From assembly GCA_036383955.1 (NCBI GenBank), contig DASVNH010000238.1:11459-75458 (forward strand): a DNA stretch of 64,000 nucleotides. The letters are read 5' to 3'. This stretch comes from JACQFK01 sp036383955. GTDB lineage: Bacteria; Planctomycetota; MHYJ01; JACPRB01. Positions 32,841-41,397 of this stretch are shown piece by piece. The position numbers and the translations under genes are program-made. A model generated the notes under the pieces. That model was given only the letters and a program-made list of their open reading frames with translations, made no database searches and was not told where the DNA came from. Every line of letters starts with the position of its first letter. Position 1 is the first letter of the stretch.

Positions 32841-33116
32841 ATGGACCGCGCGCGCCTCCTCATTTCCGGCCGCGTGCAGGGCGTCGGGTATCGCGCGTCG
32901 ACCCACTGGGCGGCGAAGAAGATCGGCGGTCTGACCGGCTGGGTGCGGAATCTCGACGACGGCCGCGTCGAGGCGGTCGTCGAAGGCCCCCGGGACAAGA
33001 TCGAAGAGCTCGTCGCCTGGGCCCATCAAGGACCGCCCGCGGCGCGGGTGTCGGACGTCGAGGTCGCCTGGGAACCCGCCACCGGCGAGTTCAAGGGCTT
33101 CGATGTCACCGACTGA
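32841..33116 (+). CDS. acyP: Acylphosphatase
   Basis: The 91-aa protein matches acylphosphatase in full: the phosphate-binding loop SGRVQGVGYRAST with the catalytic Arg and GWVRNLDDGRVEAVVEG with the catalytic Asn. It hydrolyses acyl phosphates. It abuts, stop to stop, the convergent PVC dehydrogenase gene. Confidence 0.94.
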   Translation: MDRARLLISGRVQGVGYRASTHWAAKKIGGLTGWVRNLDDGRVEAVVEGPRDKIEELVAWAHQGPPAARVSDVEVAWEPATGEFKGFDVTD

Positions 33117-35735
33117 CTACTTGAGCTCGCGCCAGCCGCGCAGGAACGCGACCAGGTCGGCGAACTGGGCGACGTCCACCGCCTTCTCCAGGCCCTCGGG
33201 CATCAGCGAGAGGCCGCTGCCGCGCATCTCGTCGATGTCGGAGCGGAGCACGACGTCCTCCTGCCCCTCGCCGCGGCGCAGGCGCAGGCTCGACGCGGTC
33301 TGCTCCGCGATGAAGCCCGAGAGGACGCTGCCCGACTTCATCCGCACGTTGTAGACGCCGTAGTTGTTGTCGATCACCCGGCTCGGATCCAGGATGTCGA
33401 TCAGCAGCTGCTCCGGCGACTTGAACACGGTGTCGGAGATGTCGGGCCCGACCGGCGTCCCGAGCGCCCCGATCCGGTGGCAGGCGACGCAATTCTTCGC
33501 GAAGATCTCGCGGCCGCGCGCCGGGTCGCCCTTCATCGCGAGCGCGGGCTTGTAGCGGTCGAGCACCTTCTGCCGCTCCTCGGGGGCCGGCAGCGCCTTC
33601 CGCGCGCGCTCCTTGTGCGGCCCGTTCAGGAGGGTCCGCGCGAGGTTCGCCCCGAGCTCGCCCGGCGCCATGCGCCCCGCCTCGATCTCGCCGAGCAGGA
33701 ACTCCTGGCGCTCGGCCCGACGTCCCATCGCCTCGAGCACCTCGCGCCGCGTCGCGGGCAGGTAGGCCTTCCAGCCCTTCATGAGGATCGGGGAGACCTC
33801 GCCCCGGTGATGCGCGGAGAGGGCGGCCACGACGTCCGCCGACGGGTCCGATTCCATGAGCGAGGCGAGCGCCGGGCCCGCCGACTCCCAGGGCGCGTGC
33901 GCCAGGAAGCGGATGGCCTCCGGCGTCCGGGTCTTGAGGGCGACGTCCGCCGCGTCGCGCAGGAGCGCGGGATCGACGACGTCGGCGAGGCGGCCGCCGC
34001 GACGTCCGAGGCCTTCCGCGAGGCCCATGAGCACGGCGCGCGACGGATCCTTCAGCGCGAGCTGGAGCTCGGCGGGATCGCGGCGCGCGCCGACGAGCGA
34101 GGCGAGCTCGCGCTTCATCGTCTCGTCCTTCACGAGAGCGAGCAGGGCGCCCGCGCGGGTCGGGACCGCGGTGGCGACGGCGAGGCGCGTCCAGCGGTCG
34201 CCCGGGTTCGCGTCCGCGATCTTCGCGAGCGGCGCGAGGATCCGCTCGTCGTTCCAGGCGCCGAGCGACAGCGCGGCCTGCCAGCGGACCCGCGGGTCCG
34301 GGTCGTCCGCGCGGGCGGCGACTTTCTCGAGGAGCTCCGGCCGTTTTTCGGCCAGCTGCAGCGCCTGCTCGCGCACGCCGGGATGAGGGTCGTCGAGGAG
34401 CTTCTCGATATCCCCGCCCAGCCAGGCCCAGCGCGCCCGGCCCTCGGGCGTCTTCGGCTCGTCGGGCTTGGTCTTCTTCTCGAGGTGCAGGCGCTGGGCC
34501 GTCGCGCGCGCCCAGCCGTTGGGGGAGTCGAGGTCGACCTTCGACATCTTCCGCGTCCAGCCCTCCGGCGCGATCCGCCAGATCCGGCCGTTGGTGCGGG
34601 GGCCGTCGAAGTCGTAGCGGTGGCGCTGGTCGGCGGGGACCCACTCGGGGTGCTCGACTTCCGACCGGCACATGTCGACGACGTAGAAGGCGCCGTCGGG
34701 GCCGGCCTGGAGGCTGACGGGGCGGAACCAGGCGTCGGGGGAGGCGAGGAACTCGACGCCCTCCTTCGCGGGGCGGGCGTCGAAGCTGCCGCCGGTCGGC
34801 GTGAGGACTTCCATGTGGACGAGGTTGGCCGTCGGCTCGCACGTGAAGACCGCGCCGCGGTAGGGGGCGGGGAGGGCGTCGCCGGTGTACACCGTCACGC
34901 CGCAGCTGGCGGTGAAGCGGCCGGCGTGGCGGGCGGCGAGGGTCTTGTTCGCGCTGATGGGGAAGACGCGGGCGGCCCCGTTCGCGTTGGAGTTGTCGTC
35001 GCCTTTCGGCGGGGGCGCCGCGACGAAGGGGTTGCGCGCGAAGTAGCGGTTGGGCGTGACGAGATGGATGAGGTGATTGCGGTTGGTGCAGACGAAGCGG
35101 CGGCCCCAGTCGTCGAACGTCAGCCCGAACTGCCCGAAGCCGGTGACCGCTTCGTAGCCGCCGCCGACCGGATCGAAGCGGAAGTCCTGCGCGGTGATGT
35201 CGACGGCCGCCCCCTCGCGGTCGCCGGGCTTGATCTTGCCGCCGCGCTGGCCGTTGGCGACGTAGATCCAGCCGTCGAGGCCGAGCGTGGGGAAGCTGGC
35301 GCGGAGCTGCGGGTTCTGCTCGGCGAAGCCGGTGAACATCGGGCGCCGGACGTCGGCCTTCCCGTCCCCGTCCGTGTCCTTGAGATACAGCAGCGTGCCG
35401 GCCATCGTGACCACGACGCCGCCGTCCCAGGGCAGGACGCCGTTGACCATCAGCAGGCCGTCGGCGAAGACCGTCGCCGTCTCCCAGCGGCCGTCGCCGT
35501 CCTTGTCCTCGAGGAGCTTGACGCGCCCCTGGGGGCCCTTGTCCTTGACGGGGTTGGGGTAGTCGAGCATCTCCGCGACCCACATCCGTCCGCGCTCGTC
35601 GAACGCGAGGGCGACGGGGCTCTGGACCTCGGGTTCCGCCGCCGCGAGCTCGACGCGCAGGCCGGCGTCGATCTTGAGCCCCTTCCGGATCTCCTCCGGC
35701 GAGGGCTGGAGCAGCAGGAGCAGGCTCAGCATCAT
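33117..35735 (-). CDS. PVC-type secreted dehydrogenase with HEAT repeats and C-terminal heme domain
   Basis: The 872-aa protein has a short leader (MMLSLLLLLQPSP) and an N-terminal six-blade propeller resembling glucose/sorbosone dehydrogenases (about 15-400, RMWVAEMLDYPNP, DGWIYVANGQRGGK). HEAT-type repeats occupy about 420-700. The C-terminal cytochrome-like domain contains the heme c motif CVACH near residue 745 and LLIDILDPSRVIDNNYGVYNV. These two parts match the membrane-bound dehydrogenase and Pirellula/Verrucomicrobium heme-binding domain models (TIGR02604 and TIGR02603 type), which are strongly tied to PVC bacteria. It likely passes electrons from sugar oxidation to the respiratory chain. 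Confidence 0.9.
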   Translation of the reverse strand: MMLSLLLLLQPSPEEIRKGLKIDAGLRVELAAAEPEVQSPVALAFDERGRMWVAEMLDYPNPVKDKGPQGRVKLLEDKDGDGRWETATVFADGLLMVNGVLPWDGGVVVTMAGTLLYLKDTDGDGKADVRRPMFTGFAEQNPQLRASFPTLGLDGWIYVANGQRGGKIKPGDREGAAVDITAQDFRFDPVGGGYEAVTGFGQFGLTFDDWGRRFVCTNRNHLIHLVTPNRYFARNPFVAAPPPKGDDNSNANGAARVFPISANKTLAARHAGRFTASCGVTVYTGDALPAPYRGAVFTCEPTANLVHMEVLTPTGGSFDARPAKEGVEFLASPDAWFRPVSLQAGPDGAFYVVDMCRSEVEHPEWVPADQRHRYDFDGPRTNGRIWRIAPEGWTRKMSKVDLDSPNGWARATAQRLHLEKKTKPDEPKTPEGRARWAWLGGDIEKLLDDPHPGVREQALQLAEKRPELLEKVAARADDPDPRVRWQAALSLGAWNDERILAPLAKIADANPGDRWTRLAVATAVPTRAGALLALVKDETMKRELASLVGARRDPAELQLALKDPSRAVLMGLAEGLGRRGGRLADVVDPALLRDAADVALKTRTPEAIRFLAHAPWESAGPALASLMESDPSADVVAALSAHHRGEVSPILMKGWKAYLPATRREVLEAMGRRAERQEFLLGEIEAGRMAPGELGANLARTLLNGPHKERARKALPAPEERQKVLDRYKPALAMKGDPARGREIFAKNCVACHRIGALGTPVGPDISDTVFKSPEQLLIDILDPSRVIDNNYGVYNVRMKSGSVLSGFIAEQTASSLRLRRGEGQEDVVLRSDIDEMRGSGLSLMPEGLEKAVDVAQFADLVAFLRGWRELK

Positions 35736-35760
35736 GGCGAGATCCTAAGTCCTCAAGGCT

Positions 35761-35795
35761 TACGAATTTTCGTAGCTCTTCTATGACTTTCCGTA
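35761..35795. promoter_or_regulatory. Palindrome TACGAA-TT-TTCGTA with a third half-site upstream of the PVC dehydrogenase
   Basis: A 14-base palindrome lies at 35761-35774, 26 bases before the ATG at 35735. A further TTTCCGTA half-site is at 35788-35795, roughly two helical turns away. Spacing and symmetry suit a dimeric regulator. The area is AT-richer than its surroundings. Confidence 0.45.
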
Positions 35796-35818
35796 GGCTC
35801 CCCCGCCCCTATCCAAGG

Positions 35819-35850
35819 GGTCCGGCCGTCCCTGGTCCGGGTCCGGGTCA
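35819..35850. repeat. GGTCCG repeat carrying the stop codon of the ceramidase-like gene
   Basis: Several GGTCCG units run into GGGTCA, whose TCA (35848-35850) is the TGA stop of the minus-strand gene. The unit is the reverse complement of the CCGGAC unit at 23295-23318. Confidence 0.5.
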
Positions 35851-37101
35851 CGGCTTCAGCTCCCCCAGCAGGCGGAGGGCGGCTTCGACCAGCTTCTCGC
35901 CGCCGCCGGCTTCGATCCGCGCGTGGGCGACGCGGCCGCGGCCCGCCGCGAACGCGTCGCGAGGCGGGATCGCGCCGGGATGGTCGTTCGCCAGCTGCAC
36001 CACCAGCGTCCTGCGGAACGGCGACGAGCGCTGGATCGACTGGCCGAGCTCCGCGAAGACGTCCCCCGGCAGCGTCACCAGCGCGAGGTCCGCGCTGAAG
36101 CGGAACACCTGCACCTCCAACGGCAGCACCGCCGGCATCTCCTGCAGGTGCAGGATCGAGCAGATCCGCGCCTGGTCGGCCGTCGGCAACTCCTTCGTGC
36201 CGATCTTCCCGGCGTTCTGGCGCGCGTGGTCCACCTGCTCCAGCGGATAGCGCTGAAGGAGGAGGTCGACCCTCTCGTTCGCCACCGCCAGCCCCGCCGG
36301 TCCCGCCGGATCCAGCCGCGGCGCCGCCGCCAGCGCGGACGCGGCGAGCTTGTCCCCGACGTCCTCCGCGGCGAACGCGTCGTCCGAGGGGCCCGACCCG
36401 ACGCAGGAGATCAGCTCCGGGCGGAGCCCCTCCCGAAGCGCCGCCTCGATCGCGCCCGCGAAGCCCGCCGAGAAGCGCGTGCCGGCCGGCTCCTGGCGGC
36501 GGTTCAGGACCGTCAGCGACGCGTAGGGGCCGCTCGCGTCCCGGGCGAGCAGCTGCCCGGCGCTCGCCTCCAGCCGCGCGGGACGCCGGGCGCGCGCGGC
36601 CTTTTCGACGGCCTCCGCGATGCGTCCCACGAGGAAGCCGGCATAGTCGAAGTCGAGGGGATCGACGCCCGCCGCGGTCATCGCGCGCTCGTGAAGGATC
36701 TTGTGCACCGCGCCGTAGTAGAGCGGCCCGGCCGGACCCCGCGTCGCCGCGATCGCGATGTGAGCGGCCGGGATGCCGGTCGCCTGGGCCGCCCGCTGCC
36801 GCGCGCGGTAGCTCACGCCGACCGGCACGCCGATCAGGTCGCAGAAGACCAGGGCGGCCCTCGATTCCCCCTGCGCGAAGACGAGCGCCTTCGCCTTCAG
36901 CGGGTCCTTCGTGCCCGTGCTGATCCGCTCCTGGAAGGTGCCCGCCAGCCGCATCGGGCGGGGCGGGGTGATGTTCACTTCCGCCGCGCCGACGTCGAGG
37001 CCGGACGGCTCCAGGCGGGAGCCGGGACCGGAGCAGCCGCCGAGCAGGACGAGCAGCGTCAGCATTCGCATGCCTGTGAGTGCCTGCGGCGCCTCCGTCA
37101 T
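35848..37101 (-). CDS. Ceramidase-like lipoprotein lacking the metal-binding histidines
   Basis: The 417-aa product is a paralogue of the next gene upstream in the same operon. It opens the same way after the signal (LDVGAAEVNITPPRPMRLAG), as in neutral/alkaline ceramidase N-terminal domains. Where the paralogue has ASHSHTGG it reads ATRGPAGP, and the YTCH block is also missing, so the metal site seems lost. A lipobox GGC (residues 21-23 from MTEAP, or 11-13 from MRML) suggests a lipoprotein. The start is either ATG 37101 (overlapping the upstream stop) or ATG 37071. It may bind but not cleave. Confidence 0.7.
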   Translation of the reverse strand: MTEAPQALTGMRMLTLLVLLGGCSGPGSRLEPSGLDVGAAEVNITPPRPMRLAGTFQERISTGTKDPLKAKALVFAQGESRAALVFCDLIGVPVGVSYRARQRAAQATGIPAAHIAIAATRGPAGPLYYGAVHKILHERAMTAAGVDPLDFDYAGFLVGRIAEAVEKAARARRPARLEASAGQLLARDASGPYASLTVLNRRQEPAGTRFSAGFAGAIEAALREGLRPELISCVGSGPSDDAFAAEDVGDKLAASALAAAPRLDPAGPAGLAVANERVDLLLQRYPLEQVDHARQNAGKIGTKELPTADQARICSILHLQEMPAVLPLEVQVFRFSADLALVTLPGDVFAELGQSIQRSSPFRRTLVVQLANDHPGAIPPRDAFAAGRGRVAHARIEAGGGEKLVEAALRLLGELKP

Positions 37102-38435
37102 TTCACCCGATTCAGCTGCCTCAGACAGGCCTCGATGAGCCGCTGGCCGGCGTCGATCGCGAGCTTCGAGCTGCGGGCCGTCCGGCACTCGTAGCCGCCC
37201 GCCACCATCGCGTTGGCCGTCGGCACGTAGCCGATGTAGTCGTTCGCGTACCCCACCACCCACGTCGACGCGTGGGGCGAGGCGGCCTTGATCTTGAGGC
37301 CGTGCTCGACGAACCACTCGGCCCCGGTCGTCGCGATCCCCAGCGGCCCGACCCGCAGGCCCTGCACCTCCGCGTCGATGAGGGGCGTCTTCGCGCGCTC
37401 CTCGCCCACGAGCTTGCGCTCGTTCTCGTAGACGTCGTCCTGGCCCGTCCCCAGCCCGAACGGCGGGCGCTCGCGCTCGAGATCGGGCTCCGGCCGGATC
37501 GCGAGCTTCAGCGTCTCCGACGAGGCGCCGGTCGAGGCCTCCTTCAGCCACGTCGCGCGGTTGATGGCGCGCACCGCCTCCGCGGCGAGCTTCTGGCCCA
37601 TGAGCTCGGAATGCTCGGGGCCGCCCTCCCGGGCCGTCGAGCGGTTGTCCACCTGGGTGATGTCGCCGCAGCAGCCGTTTAGGAACACGACCTCGGCCGC
37701 CGGGTAGCGCGCCTTGAGGTGCTTGCGGAGGTAGCCCGGGTAGTCGGCCGAGTAGCCCCCGCCGCCGATCACGGTGACGTGGCAGGTGTAGTGGACGACG
37801 ATCCCGGTGACGGCGCCGTTCGCGCGCGCCGCGATCACCCCGACGTCCGGATCCACCGGCCCCGCGGGCCGCACGATCTGGTCGTGCATCTTGGTGCCCG
37901 GCTTGCCCGGATGCGTGATCTCGCGGCCGTCCTTCATGAGGAAGCGGCGGTTGTGCGCGATCGTGTCTTCCTTGCCGACGCCCACCGCGATCTCGACGAC
38001 CTTCGCGCTCTTCCAGGCGTCCTCGACGGCTTTCGCGATCGCTTTGGCGACCCGCGACGAGTAGGCGGGGTCTTCGTCGCTGCCGAGGCAGCTGAGGATC
38101 GGCCCGCCCGTGTGGCTGTGGCTCGCGCCCACCAGCACGTTCGCGCCGGGAATGCCGGTCGCCTTCTCGATGATCTCGCGCGCCTCCTTCACCGTGTGCT
38201 TGCCGATGAAGAGGGCGTCGATGCCCACCAGCGCCACCGGCGTGGTCCCGTCGCTGACGACGCAGGCGACGGCCATCAGCGGGTCCTGCACCCCCTTCGA
38301 CAGGTTCTTGCGGAAGCCGCCCGGCATCTGCGCGCCCGGCTCGGGCGTGATGTCGGCCGATCCGAAGCCGGCTTTGAGGTCGAGAGCGGCGAGCCCTTCG
38401 ACTCCGCTCAGGGCGAGCAGCAGCAGCGCGATCAT
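37098..38435 (-). CDS. Neutral/alkaline ceramidase-like hydrolase
   Basis: The 445-aa protein has a leader (MIALLLLALSGVEG) and the ceramidase N-terminal-type fold. AGFGSADITPEPG, the metal ligands His106 and His108 in GASHSHTGG, VHYTCHVTVIGG with a further His, and NGCCGDITQ are visible. Such enzymes hydrolyse N-acyl or related amide bonds with zinc; PVC genomes carry many homologues with unknown substrates. It overlaps both neighbours by ATGA, so esterase > this > degenerate paralogue is one unit. Confidence 0.78.
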   Translation of the reverse strand: MIALLLLALSGVEGLAALDLKAGFGSADITPEPGAQMPGGFRKNLSKGVQDPLMAVACVVSDGTTPVALVGIDALFIGKHTVKEAREIIEKATGIPGANVLVGASHSHTGGPILSCLGSDEDPAYSSRVAKAIAKAVEDAWKSAKVVEIAVGVGKEDTIAHNRRFLMKDGREITHPGKPGTKMHDQIVRPAGPVDPDVGVIAARANGAVTGIVVHYTCHVTVIGGGGYSADYPGYLRKHLKARYPAAEVVFLNGCCGDITQVDNRSTAREGGPEHSELMGQKLAAEAVRAINRATWLKEASTGASSETLKLAIRPEPDLERERPPFGLGTGQDDVYENERKLVGEERAKTPLIDAEVQGLRVGPLGIATTGAEWFVEHGLKIKAASPHASTWVVGYANDYIGYVPTANAMVAGGYECRTARSSKLAIDAGQRLIEACLRQLNRVK

Positions 38436-40162
38436 GGAATCACCTTCAGGGCTTCGGGTTTCCCGGCGGCCGCCCAGGCTTCCTTCAGCGGGGCGGCGTC
38501 GAACGGCGGATGGATCAGCGTGAGCGGCTGGCCCGCGAGCAGGGACGCGACGCCCTTCAGCCCGCCGAGCCGCAGCCAGCCGGGCTGCGCGATCTTGGAG
38601 TCGTCGACGCCCGTCAGGTCGAGCGTCGACGTCCCGGGCCGGAGCGCCCGCGCGATCAGAACGGCGACGGCCGACTCGCCCTGCGCGGCGACATCGACGT
38701 CCGGCAAGGCCGCCAGCGCGGCGAGCACGTCCTGCGCGCCCCGCGCGAGCGGCGTGCGGTAGTACGTCGACGGATACGGGTCCATCCACTTCTTGTAGCT
38801 GTCGTTCGTCCAGCGCACGCCTTCGTTGCACGGCGCCTCGCGGGGCCGCGGATCCAGGCTCAGCGTCCAGCGGAGCTCCGGGAGGGGCATCCGCGCGCTG
38901 TCCGGGGTGCTCGACACCCAGAGGGTCGAGCCCTGGCCCGTCAGCTGGATCTCGCCGGGGAACGGCTTGTACACGAGGACGTCGCCCTTCCGCTCGATCT
39001 CGTCCGGCGCCGGGACGCGGATGCCGAACGTGTGCCGGAGCGCGACGCGGTCGGGCGCCGCCTGCCGCATCTGCTGGGCGACCCGGACGAGGTCGCCGAC
39101 GACCGGGAGCGTCATCGACTCCCGCGGCTCGGCGGTGAAGGGCGTCTCGGCGATCCTGTCGACCTTGGGCCCGCCGAGCAGGTGCTCCTGGAAGAAGGCG
39201 TAGACGTACTCGCGCGTGTCCTTGTTGTAGTTGTGGTCCGCCTTGTTCTGGATCCAGCGGAACTTCCCGGGCACGCCCAGGGCGTCGAACGCCTTCTGGA
39301 CCGCGGGGCCTTCCACCTTGGGGACGTCCGACGTCCAATCGCCGGTGCAGGACACGAGCATCAGCGCCGCGCGGGGCGCGATCGACGCGGCGATCTCGAC
39401 GTTGTTGAGGTCGAGGCGCAGCAGCGGGCCGTTCTCGCAGAGGCAGCCGCCCTGGCAGGCCGCCGCGACCATGTTCACGGGCACCGCCGCGGTGACGCGC
39501 TGGTCGACGGCCGCCAGCAGGAAGGTCTGCGTGCCGCCGCCCGACGCGCCGGTCACGCCGACCCGGGTCTTGTCGACCTCCGGCAGCGAGCAGAGGAAGT
39601 CGACGACCTTCAGCGAGTTCCAGAGCTGGAGGCCCTGGAGGCTGACGCCCCAGGGGACGTCGCCGAACTTGTGCCCCAGCGGGGTGAGGTCGCCGAAGCC
39701 GACCATGTCGTAGGCGAGGGCCACCATGCCCATGCGGGCGAAGTTGATGCAGCGGCCGGGGACGGAGGCTTCGGCCTGGTCGGTGAAGCGGCCGGTCTTC
39801 CAATGGCCGTGAGGATTGGCGACGGCGGGGAAGGGGCCTTTCTTGCCGAGGGGCCGGTAGAGGGTGGCGGTGAGCTTGAAGCCCGGCAGGGTTTCGAGGG
39901 CGCACTTCTCGACGCTGTAGCCGTCGCGCTCGACGCGGCCGGAGAGCTCGACCTGGACGGGTCCGCGGTCGACCTCCGGCCAGAGCCCGCTGGAGACGAG
40001 GATCTGGCGGCGGATGTCTTCCGAGCGCGCGCGCCAGGCCTCGGGCGACCGCGCCGCCTTTTCGAGGCGCGCCTGCCAGGTGGCTCCGGGATGGGGTTCG
40101 GGTTGAGCGGTTCGCGGCGCCGAAGCGCAGCCAACCAGGAGCAACGGGATCAGGGCTCTCAT
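38432..40162 (-). CDS. Acetylxylan-esterase-like lipoprotein hydrolase
   Basis: The 576-aa protein has a lipobox LLVGC12 and a two-part layout. Residues about 90-340 are an alpha/beta hydrolase with LYRPLGKKGPFPAVANPHGH, a YDMVGFGD strand, elbow GVTGASGGGTQT with Ser and an NKADHNYNK segment with a candidate His. The rest is a second, weakly similar hydrolase-like domain with no clear nucleophile. Family members deacetylate xylan or other acetylated glycans. It is first in the operon with the two ceramidase-like genes. Confidence 0.78.
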   Translation of the reverse strand: MRALIPLLLVGCASAPRTAQPEPHPGATWQARLEKAARSPEAWRARSEDIRRQILVSSGLWPEVDRGPVQVELSGRVERDGYSVEKCALETLPGFKLTATLYRPLGKKGPFPAVANPHGHWKTGRFTDQAEASVPGRCINFARMGMVALAYDMVGFGDLTPLGHKFGDVPWGVSLQGLQLWNSLKVVDFLCSLPEVDKTRVGVTGASGGGTQTFLLAAVDQRVTAAVPVNMVAAACQGGCLCENGPLLRLDLNNVEIAASIAPRAALMLVSCTGDWTSDVPKVEGPAVQKAFDALGVPGKFRWIQNKADHNYNKDTREYVYAFFQEHLLGGPKVDRIAETPFTAEPRESMTLPVVGDLVRVAQQMRQAAPDRVALRHTFGIRVPAPDEIERKGDVLVYKPFPGEIQLTGQGSTLWVSSTPDSARMPLPELRWTLSLDPRPREAPCNEGVRWTNDSYKKWMDPYPSTYYRTPLARGAQDVLAALAALPDVDVAAQGESAVAVLIARALRPGTSTLDLTGVDDSKIAQPGWLRLGGLKGVASLLAGQPLTLIHPPFDAAPLKEAWAAAGKPEALKVIP

Positions 40163-40198
40163 GGGACCCCCTTGTTACGAATTAAACTGGATGCTTTG

Positions 40199-41320
40199 TC
40201 ACAACCGGACGAGGGCTTCGCGGATGGCGGCCAGGCCCGCGCCCAGGGCGGGGGCCGAGGGGCCGAGCGCGGAGCGTTCGATGCGCAGGCCGCGCAGGCT
40301 GCTCGAGATCGCGTGCTCCTTCAGCGCGTCGCGCAAAGGCTGGAGCACGAGCTCCTCCGCGTCGAAGAGGCGGCCGTTGAGCACGAGGATCTCGGGATTG
40401 AAGAGGTTGAGCGCGGTGGAGAGGCCGGCGCCCAGCGCGCGCCCGACCTTGCGGAGGATGCGCGCGGAGGCCTCGTCGCGGCGCTTCAGCAGGACGTCGA
40501 ACGTCGACGCCTTGGCCTCCTCCGCGGCGGCCGAGCCGGTGGCGTAGCTTTCGAGGCAGCCCCGGTTGCCGCAGTAGCAGACGGGGCCCTTGGGGTCGAC
40601 CAGGATGTGGCCCAGCTCGCCCGCGTTGCCGGAGGCGCCCTCGAGCACGGCGCCGTTGGCGATCACGCCCATCGCGATGTTCTCGGCCACCTCGGCGCAG
40701 AGCAGGTTGCGCGGCTCGGACCCGCCCCGCGCCTGCTCCGCCACCGCCAGCGCCGGCGCGTAGCCGATCAGCGTCGCCGGCCCGCCCGTCCACTCCTCCA
40801 GGAGGCGGCGGATCGGGACGTCCTTCCAGTCCGGCACGCGCGGATAGCGGATGGAGACGCCCTCGTCGCGGCTCCACTGGCCCGGCAGCGCCAGGCCCAC
40901 GCCGAGGAAGCGCTTGGAGCGGCGCAGGACGTCCTTCGCCGTCCTCTTCAGGAGATCGAGCATCCCCCGCGCGCCGACGGCGCTGTCGAAGGGCGCGGCC
41001 TCCTCGCGGAGGACGTCGCCCCTCAGGTTCATCACCGCCACGCGCACGGCCGGATAGAGGCCGCTGAGGCCCATGACCCAGCCGGCGTCGCCGTTGATCT
41101 CGAGGCCGCGCACGGGACGTCCGACGGCCGGGGACGGCGCGGGCACCTCGCGCAGCACGCGGCCGCGCAGGAGCGACCGGGCGATGCGCGAGACGGTGGC
41201 GGGGGAGAGCCCCGTCTCCCGGGCGAGCTCGTTGCGGTAGGCCGGACGTCCCGGGCGCAGCCGCGCGAGCACCTCGGCGCGGTGCTTGGCCAGGGAACGG
41301 GGGGCGTCGTTTTCTTTCAT
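40199..41320 (-). CDS. ROK-family (NagC/XylR-type) transcriptional repressor
   Basis: The 373-aa regulator has an N-terminal winged HTH (about 28-65, YRNELARETGLSPATVSRIARSLL) and a ROK sugar-binding domain with ASGNAGELGHILVDP and the zinc site CYCGNRGCLESYAT. The ATG at 41320 (MKEND) is chosen over a TTG at 41326. It faces the amino-sugar operon across a 77-base gap, so it probably represses that operon until a sugar phosphate binds. The DNA-binding end carries GGA-CGT codons at 41246 and 41117. Confidence 0.88.
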   Translation of the reverse strand: MKENDAPRSLAKHRAEVLARLRPGRPAYRNELARETGLSPATVSRIARSLLRGRVLREVPAPSPAVGRPVRGLEINGDAGWVMGLSGLYPAVRVAVMNLRGDVLREEAAPFDSAVGARGMLDLLKRTAKDVLRRSKRFLGVGLALPGQWSRDEGVSIRYPRVPDWKDVPIRRLLEEWTGGPATLIGYAPALAVAEQARGGSEPRNLLCAEVAENIAMGVIANGAVLEGASGNAGELGHILVDPKGPVCYCGNRGCLESYATGSAAAEEAKASTFDVLLKRRDEASARILRKVGRALGAGLSTALNLFNPEILVLNGRLFDAEELVLQPLRDALKEHAISSSLRGLRIERSALGPSAPALGAGLAAIREALVRL

Positions 41321-41338
41321 TTGCAACTAACACTACGC

Positions 41339-41390
41339 TTGACCCGTAGAGGGAGAGGGTATTTAATTTCAAAAGAAAATATCTCGGAGG
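41339..41390 (+). promoter_or_regulatory. Promoter and ribosome binding site of the amino-sugar operon
   Basis: TTGACC (41339-41344) and TTTAAT (41362-41367) are each 5 of 6 matches to the sigma-70 elements with 17-base spacing. AATTTCAAAAGAAAAT just after them is a near-palindrome and a fair operator for the ROK repressor. GGAGG at 41386-41390 lies 7 bases before the ATG at 41398. Confidence 0.65.
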
Positions 41391-41397
41391 GCGCGAT

